Position numbers and translations under genes: made by a program. A stretch of 64,000 nucleotides of DNA from Flavobacterium agri (GTDB taxonomy: Bacteria; Bacteroidota; Bacteroidia; Flavobacteriales; Flavobacteriaceae), in contig NZ_JACBJI010000005.1 of the NCBI RefSeq assembly GCF_013401995.1, forward strand, positions 124,843 through 188,842, in the 5' to 3' direction. Of this stretch, positions 61,595 to 64,000 are shown one piece after another. The stretch's first letter is position 1, and each line of letters begins with the position of its first letter. The notes under the pieces are model-generated. The model was given only the letters and a program-made list of their open reading frames with translations, was not told the origin of the DNA and did not search any database.

Positions 61595-62140
61595 TTAGGC
61601 GGAATAAATCGACTTGAGTTCGATTTCCGATAAAACCATATGAGCCGTTTTTTCCTCGCGGATGGCTTTTAAGATGTAATCTGCAGCCAAGTCTTTCTCG
61701 AGGATACGCGAATAGGCGAGCAACTTTTCATAAATCGCGATCTCGTGTTGCATGATGCGTTTGCAACTGTTCACGATGGCCTCGTCCCTTTTGAAACCTG
61801 ATTTGGCTTCTAGTGATTTTCGGGCCGTATCCATGAGGTTTTCCATTATCTCATAACGGGAACCCGACGCGTGCCATTCCAATTCATCGAAAACATGCAA
61901 CAATCGGTCAATTTGATGTTTGGTCACGATCGCGTGCGATTTGATGGCCATTACCAGCTCGTAAGACGTAGCGCTTTTTTCCAGGTCGGGGAGAAGATCG
62001 AGTAATGCGTTCTCGGCCCAGTAGCGGCGTTTGAGTTCTTCGTCAAACCGTTCGGTCACTTCGGTCAGCGACAGTGCGATTTTGTTTTCCGGTACTTTTT
62101 GATTCGGGGTCTTCTCGAGGGTACTGGTTTTTATTTTCAT
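61595..62140 (-). CDS. DUF892 (YciE/YciF-like) ferritin-like protein
   Basis: A 181-aa helical protein. Blocks ELKRRYWAENALLDLLPDLE, AIKSHAIVTKHQIDRLLHVF and IMQHEIAIYEKLLAYSRI show the YciF-type four-helix fold with Glu/His at metal-type places. Family members are induced by stress (osmotic, stationary phase). No leader or signal is present. A small gene pair lies upstream on the same strand. Confidence 0.82.
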   Translation of the reverse strand: MKIKTSTLEKTPNQKVPENKIALSLTEVTERFDEELKRRYWAENALLDLLPDLEKSATSYELVMAIKSHAIVTKHQIDRLLHVFDELEWHASGSRYEIMENLMDTARKSLEAKSGFKRDEAIVNSCKRIMQHEIAIYEKLLAYSRILEKDLAADYILKAIREEKTAHMVLSEIELKSIYSA

Positions 62141-62276
62141 AAGCGTTCATTCAGATAGTCAAATATGCTTTTTTTTGGCTTGGGATGTGTTACAGGAAAT
62201 CCACCGAACATTGCAGGATTCTAACAAAAAACGCGGGCTGCTGTTCCCACGTTTTTCCATCTTTGTCTAGGTTAAG

Positions 62277-62411
62277 TCAAAGGAAAAGCCGCAAAACCAT
62301 CATGCAGTCATATACGCGCACGTAGAATTGTCCGACATTGCGGGCGATCGTTTTGCTCGCATGATTGCCTTGGTGTTTGAGTATTTCCTGAAATCGGGCT
62401 GGTGTTTTCAT
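62277..62411 (-). CDS. Very small protein (44 aa)
   Basis: Starts at the ATG at 62411: MKTPARFQEILKHQGNHASK, then TIARNVGQFYVRVYDCMMVL and RLFL. It lies 25 bases after another very small gene and both begin Met-Lys-Thr. Basic N-terminal part and hydrophobic end. No family known to me. Support is the tandem arrangement and normal codon use. Confidence 0.4.
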   Translation of the reverse strand: MKTPARFQEILKHQGNHASKTIARNVGQFYVRVYDCMMVLRLFL

Positions 62412-62436
62412 GTCAATTGTTTTTGGTGTCTTGAGT

Positions 62437-62595
62437 CTAGCGCGAGCGCATCTTGCGGACTTTGCTGTTGTCTTTCGGAATTGCACGGTTCAGCATTGCG
62501 GGATTCCAAAGCATGCGGCCGAAAGTGTCGTCTTCCAAATCCTCGAACGAACCTTTGTTTGGGTGTTTTACCTTTGTTGGTACAGACGTTTTCAT
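62437..62595 (-). CDS. Very small protein (52 aa)
   Basis: Reads MKTSVPTKVKHPNKGSFEDL, then EDDTFGRMLWNPAMLNRAIP and a basic end KDNSKVRKMRSR, with stop TAG at 62439-62437. Codon use is like that of neighbours (many C/G-ending codons). Not recognised. Together with the gene at 62277 it fills most of the gap between the DUF892 gene and 62773. Confidence 0.45.
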   Translation of the reverse strand: MKTSVPTKVKHPNKGSFEDLEDDTFGRMLWNPAMLNRAIPKDNSKVRKMRSR

Positions 62596-62772
62596 AAGTG
62601 GATGATTAATTCATTACAAATTTTGCTTTTTGTCGCGATGTATGTTTTATACGTTTTCGACCTTTAGTTGCATTTTATCAATTTGCCTATAATTGTGTAA
62701 TCCAACGATGGTAAAATGTAAGTGTAATGATTTGGTTTTCATCAACTTTGGAGTATCAAAACATCGGTAGCC

Positions 62773-62958
62773 ATGAAAACGGAAAATGCAAAAAAGGCAA
62801 GACGTGAAAAAAGGAGCGTTGCCATCGATAATGAGATTTTTTATGTAACGCTTCCTTCGACGATGAACTATCATCAGGATTCCGAAGAAGACGAAAACGA
62901 ATTCGGATACCCTGATTTTTACGAAGATACCGATAACATGAACCGTTATTTGTGGTAA
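62773..62958 (+). CDS. Small hypothetical protein (61 aa)
   Basis: Basic N-terminus (KTENAKKARREKRSVAIDN) and an acidic C-terminus (QDSEEDENEFGYPDFYEDTD) ending in Trp. No family recognised. It sits alone, 90 bases before the tRNA gene, in plus direction. Codon use fits the surroundings. Confidence 0.5.
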   Translation: MKTENAKKARREKRSVAIDNEIFYVTLPSTMNYHQDSEEDENEFGYPDFYEDTDNMNRYLW

Positions 62959-63006
62959 TCCGGCGAAGGATAATCAGGTACAGGCAATTATTTTTAAAGA
63001 TTTAGC

Positions 63007-63036
63007 TTGCCAGTACCAATAATGGTTGTATATTTG
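63007..63036 (+). promoter_or_regulatory. Promoter of initiator tRNA gene
   Basis: TTG (63007-63009), 19 bases, TATATTTG (63029-63036): a textbook Bacteroidota promoter. The start of transcription would fall near 63043, just before the tRNA. Confidence 0.7.
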
Positions 63037-63048
63037 CACTCGAAACAG

Positions 63049-63121
63049 CGCGGGATAGAGCAGTAGGCAGCTCGTCGGGCTCATAACCCGAAGGTCACAG
63101 GTTCGAGTCCTGTTCCCGCTA
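63049..63121 (+). tRNA. Initiator tRNA-Met (CAU)
   Basis: A 73-base tRNA with full cloverleaf: acceptor CGCGGGA/TCCCGCT, D-stem GAGC/GCTC, anticodon stem TCGGG/CCCGA around CTCATAA (anticodon CAT), T-arm ACAGG TTCGAGT CCTGT. Two features mark it as the initiator: positions 1 and 72 (C and T) do not pair, and the anticodon stem has three G:C pairs next to the loop. CCA is not encoded. Confidence 0.95.
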
Positions 63122-63126
63122 CTAAG

Positions 63127-63155
63127 AAACCTCAGTATCCACTGAGGTTTTTTTT
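63127..63155 (+). terminator. Terminator of tRNA gene
   Basis: AAACCTCAGT/ACTGAGGTTT with a 4-base loop and an 8-T run, 5 bases after the tRNA. Confidence 0.92.
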
Positions 63156-63351
63156 ATTGGTATTTTTTTAACAACATGCCTGTTGGATATTATAACCTCT
63201 ATATCCAATTAAATCCAATCAAAATCTGGAGATTATCTTTCTGAAAATTTAAGGAAAACATTTTATTAAGTTTTTTCTTCATAAAATAACATGCTAAAAT
63301 CGCCGTTAGCACATAATCTTATCAAATAGAACAAACAAATGAGGGCTTCTA

Positions 63352-64000
63352 ATGTCTAATTGCAGTACCGAAAACGATGTTATTACATCTCGCCATGTTA
63401 ATCATCAATCAATCGAATGGACTGCCACATCTTTTGAAAAACTGAGTAATGATATCAAATTCAATATGGCGATGAAAGGTGTGGAGCAAATTCTCATTAT
63501 GCAGAACACGTCGAATAAAACTGTCATTGAAGAAACCAATGGCTTCACAATAGACAGTAGTATCGTTTACACTACAACGGTGAACAATAAAGTTTTTTAT
63601 GATGTAGGGATTACGCGACAGAATTTGCCGGAGTATATCAACTATGTAGAAAATCTTCATATCGAAATTGATAGTGCTAATTCTATAAAAGCAGCCATAT
63701 TTAAGTACGATCTCAATGATTTGGGAAAAGCGGAATCGGCAGTTTCCTTTCCAATTAATTTTGATCTTTCTACAGCCAAAACCGAACTGCCAGTAGAAGA
63801 ATGTGATGTTTTTGACGTTTACGAAATCAGGCGATGTACATGTGACGGTCACCATTGGCCGGGAGACCCCGATTGTCGATGTACGGAATACGGTGGTCAA
63901 GCAGGATCTATTACTTATTTAGGAGCTATGGAAATCTGTACTGGCGGCGGAAGTGGTGGCGGTGGTCCTATCGGTGGCGGTGGCACCGGAGGCGGCAGTG
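63352..64000 (+). CDS. Cys- and Gly-rich protein, runs off the window end
   Basis: Open from the ATG at 63352 to the edge: 216 complete codons. It starts MSNCSTENDVITSRHVN; the middle is a beta-rich part; then a Cys cluster RRCTCDGHHWPGDPDCRCTE and a Gly-rich run (GGGSGGGGPIGGGG). LLMSNC-STEND around the start would be a good lipobox, but an in-frame TGA at 63340 removes the signal peptide. Base composition is more AT-rich than the neighbours, hinting at transfer. Family not recognised. The gap 63156-63351 shows no gene. Confidence 0.6.
   Translation, partial: MSNCSTENDVITSRHVNHQSIEWTATSFEKLSNDIKFNMAMKGVEQILIMQNTSNKTVIEETNGFTIDSSIVYTTTVNNKVFYDVGITRQNLPEYINYVENLHIEIDSANSIKAAIFKYDLNDLGKAESAVSFPINFDLSTAKTELPVEECDVFDVYEIRRCTCDGHHWPGDPDCRCTEYGGQAGSITYLGAMEICTGGGSGGGGPIGGGGTGGGS

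Noticed and set aside
63409..63900. Minus-strand frame of 163 codons at the right edge
   Set aside because: It lies opposite the plus-strand gene starting at 63352, whose protein has a Cys cluster and Gly-rich linker and reads open to the edge. The minus frame has no features.

Overview
The window reads as chromosomal DNA of a Flavobacteriaceae bacterium (Bacteroidota). The main evidence is a complete gldKLMN block (core of the type IX secretion system, T9SS, and gliding motor), an XrtF-type exosortase, several TonB-dependent receptors with DUF4249 partners, Bacteroidota -7 boxes of the form TAnnTTTG, and lipoproteins with acidic residues after the lipid-anchored cysteine. Base composition looks moderate (near 45% GC by eye), high for the genus Flavobacterium, so the genus is left open.

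Layout. 1-332 is non-coding with a large imperfect inverted repeat. 333-2579 holds a DNA-binding regulator, a lipoprotein and a CDP-alcohol phosphotransferase. 2580-10178 is a five-gene minus-strand outer-membrane operon (small secreted protein, STN-type TonB receptor, two DUF4249 lipoproteins, an MG2/plug protein). 10300-13043 is rpsO-pnp. 13180-17135 has a T9SS-exported protein, a free-methionine-sulfoxide-reductase-like GAF protein, and XrtF with its partner. 17263-20072 is a compact metal-related set (HYC_CC_PP protein, TonB receptor, HMA protein). 20186-23248 is a DedA protein facing a second MG2/plug protein. 23328-32088 is a long minus-strand housekeeping run (miaB, sigma-54 activator, a lipoprotein, lptE, a TPR-like protein, secG, groES, groEL). 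32298-40920 is topA, an arginase-fold protein and gldKLMN. 41185-54583 is mixed (FAD oxidoreductase, ABC-F ATPase, App1-like phosphatase, lipid kinase, GNAT-like protein, LRR protein, YceI, pirin, Crp-like regulator, large GAF protein). 54580-60337 carries an HD-PycTM protein, a giant metallophosphoesterase/kinase-like/Omp85 fusion and a propeller-like lipoprotein. The rest holds small proteins, a DUF892 protein, initiator tRNA-Met, and an AT-rich gene running off the end.

The most unusual structure is in the housekeeping run. Two short intergenic units, one with a four-helix-bundle gene (between groES and groEL) and one with a GxxExxY nuclease-like gene (between miaB and the sigma-54 activator), are each framed by about 30-bp inverted repeats. 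Each begins 0-5 bases after the upstream gene's stop codon and reads in the direction of its host operon. They look like two families of small dispersed cassettes; the second carries an in-frame stop. A separate palindromic hairpin occurs twice (17181-17245 and 44586-44649). Other points worth attention are the Pycsar-effector-like membrane protein with an HD domain, the three-part metallophosphoesterase/kinase-like/Omp85 protein, and the degenerate arginase-fold protein next to gldK.
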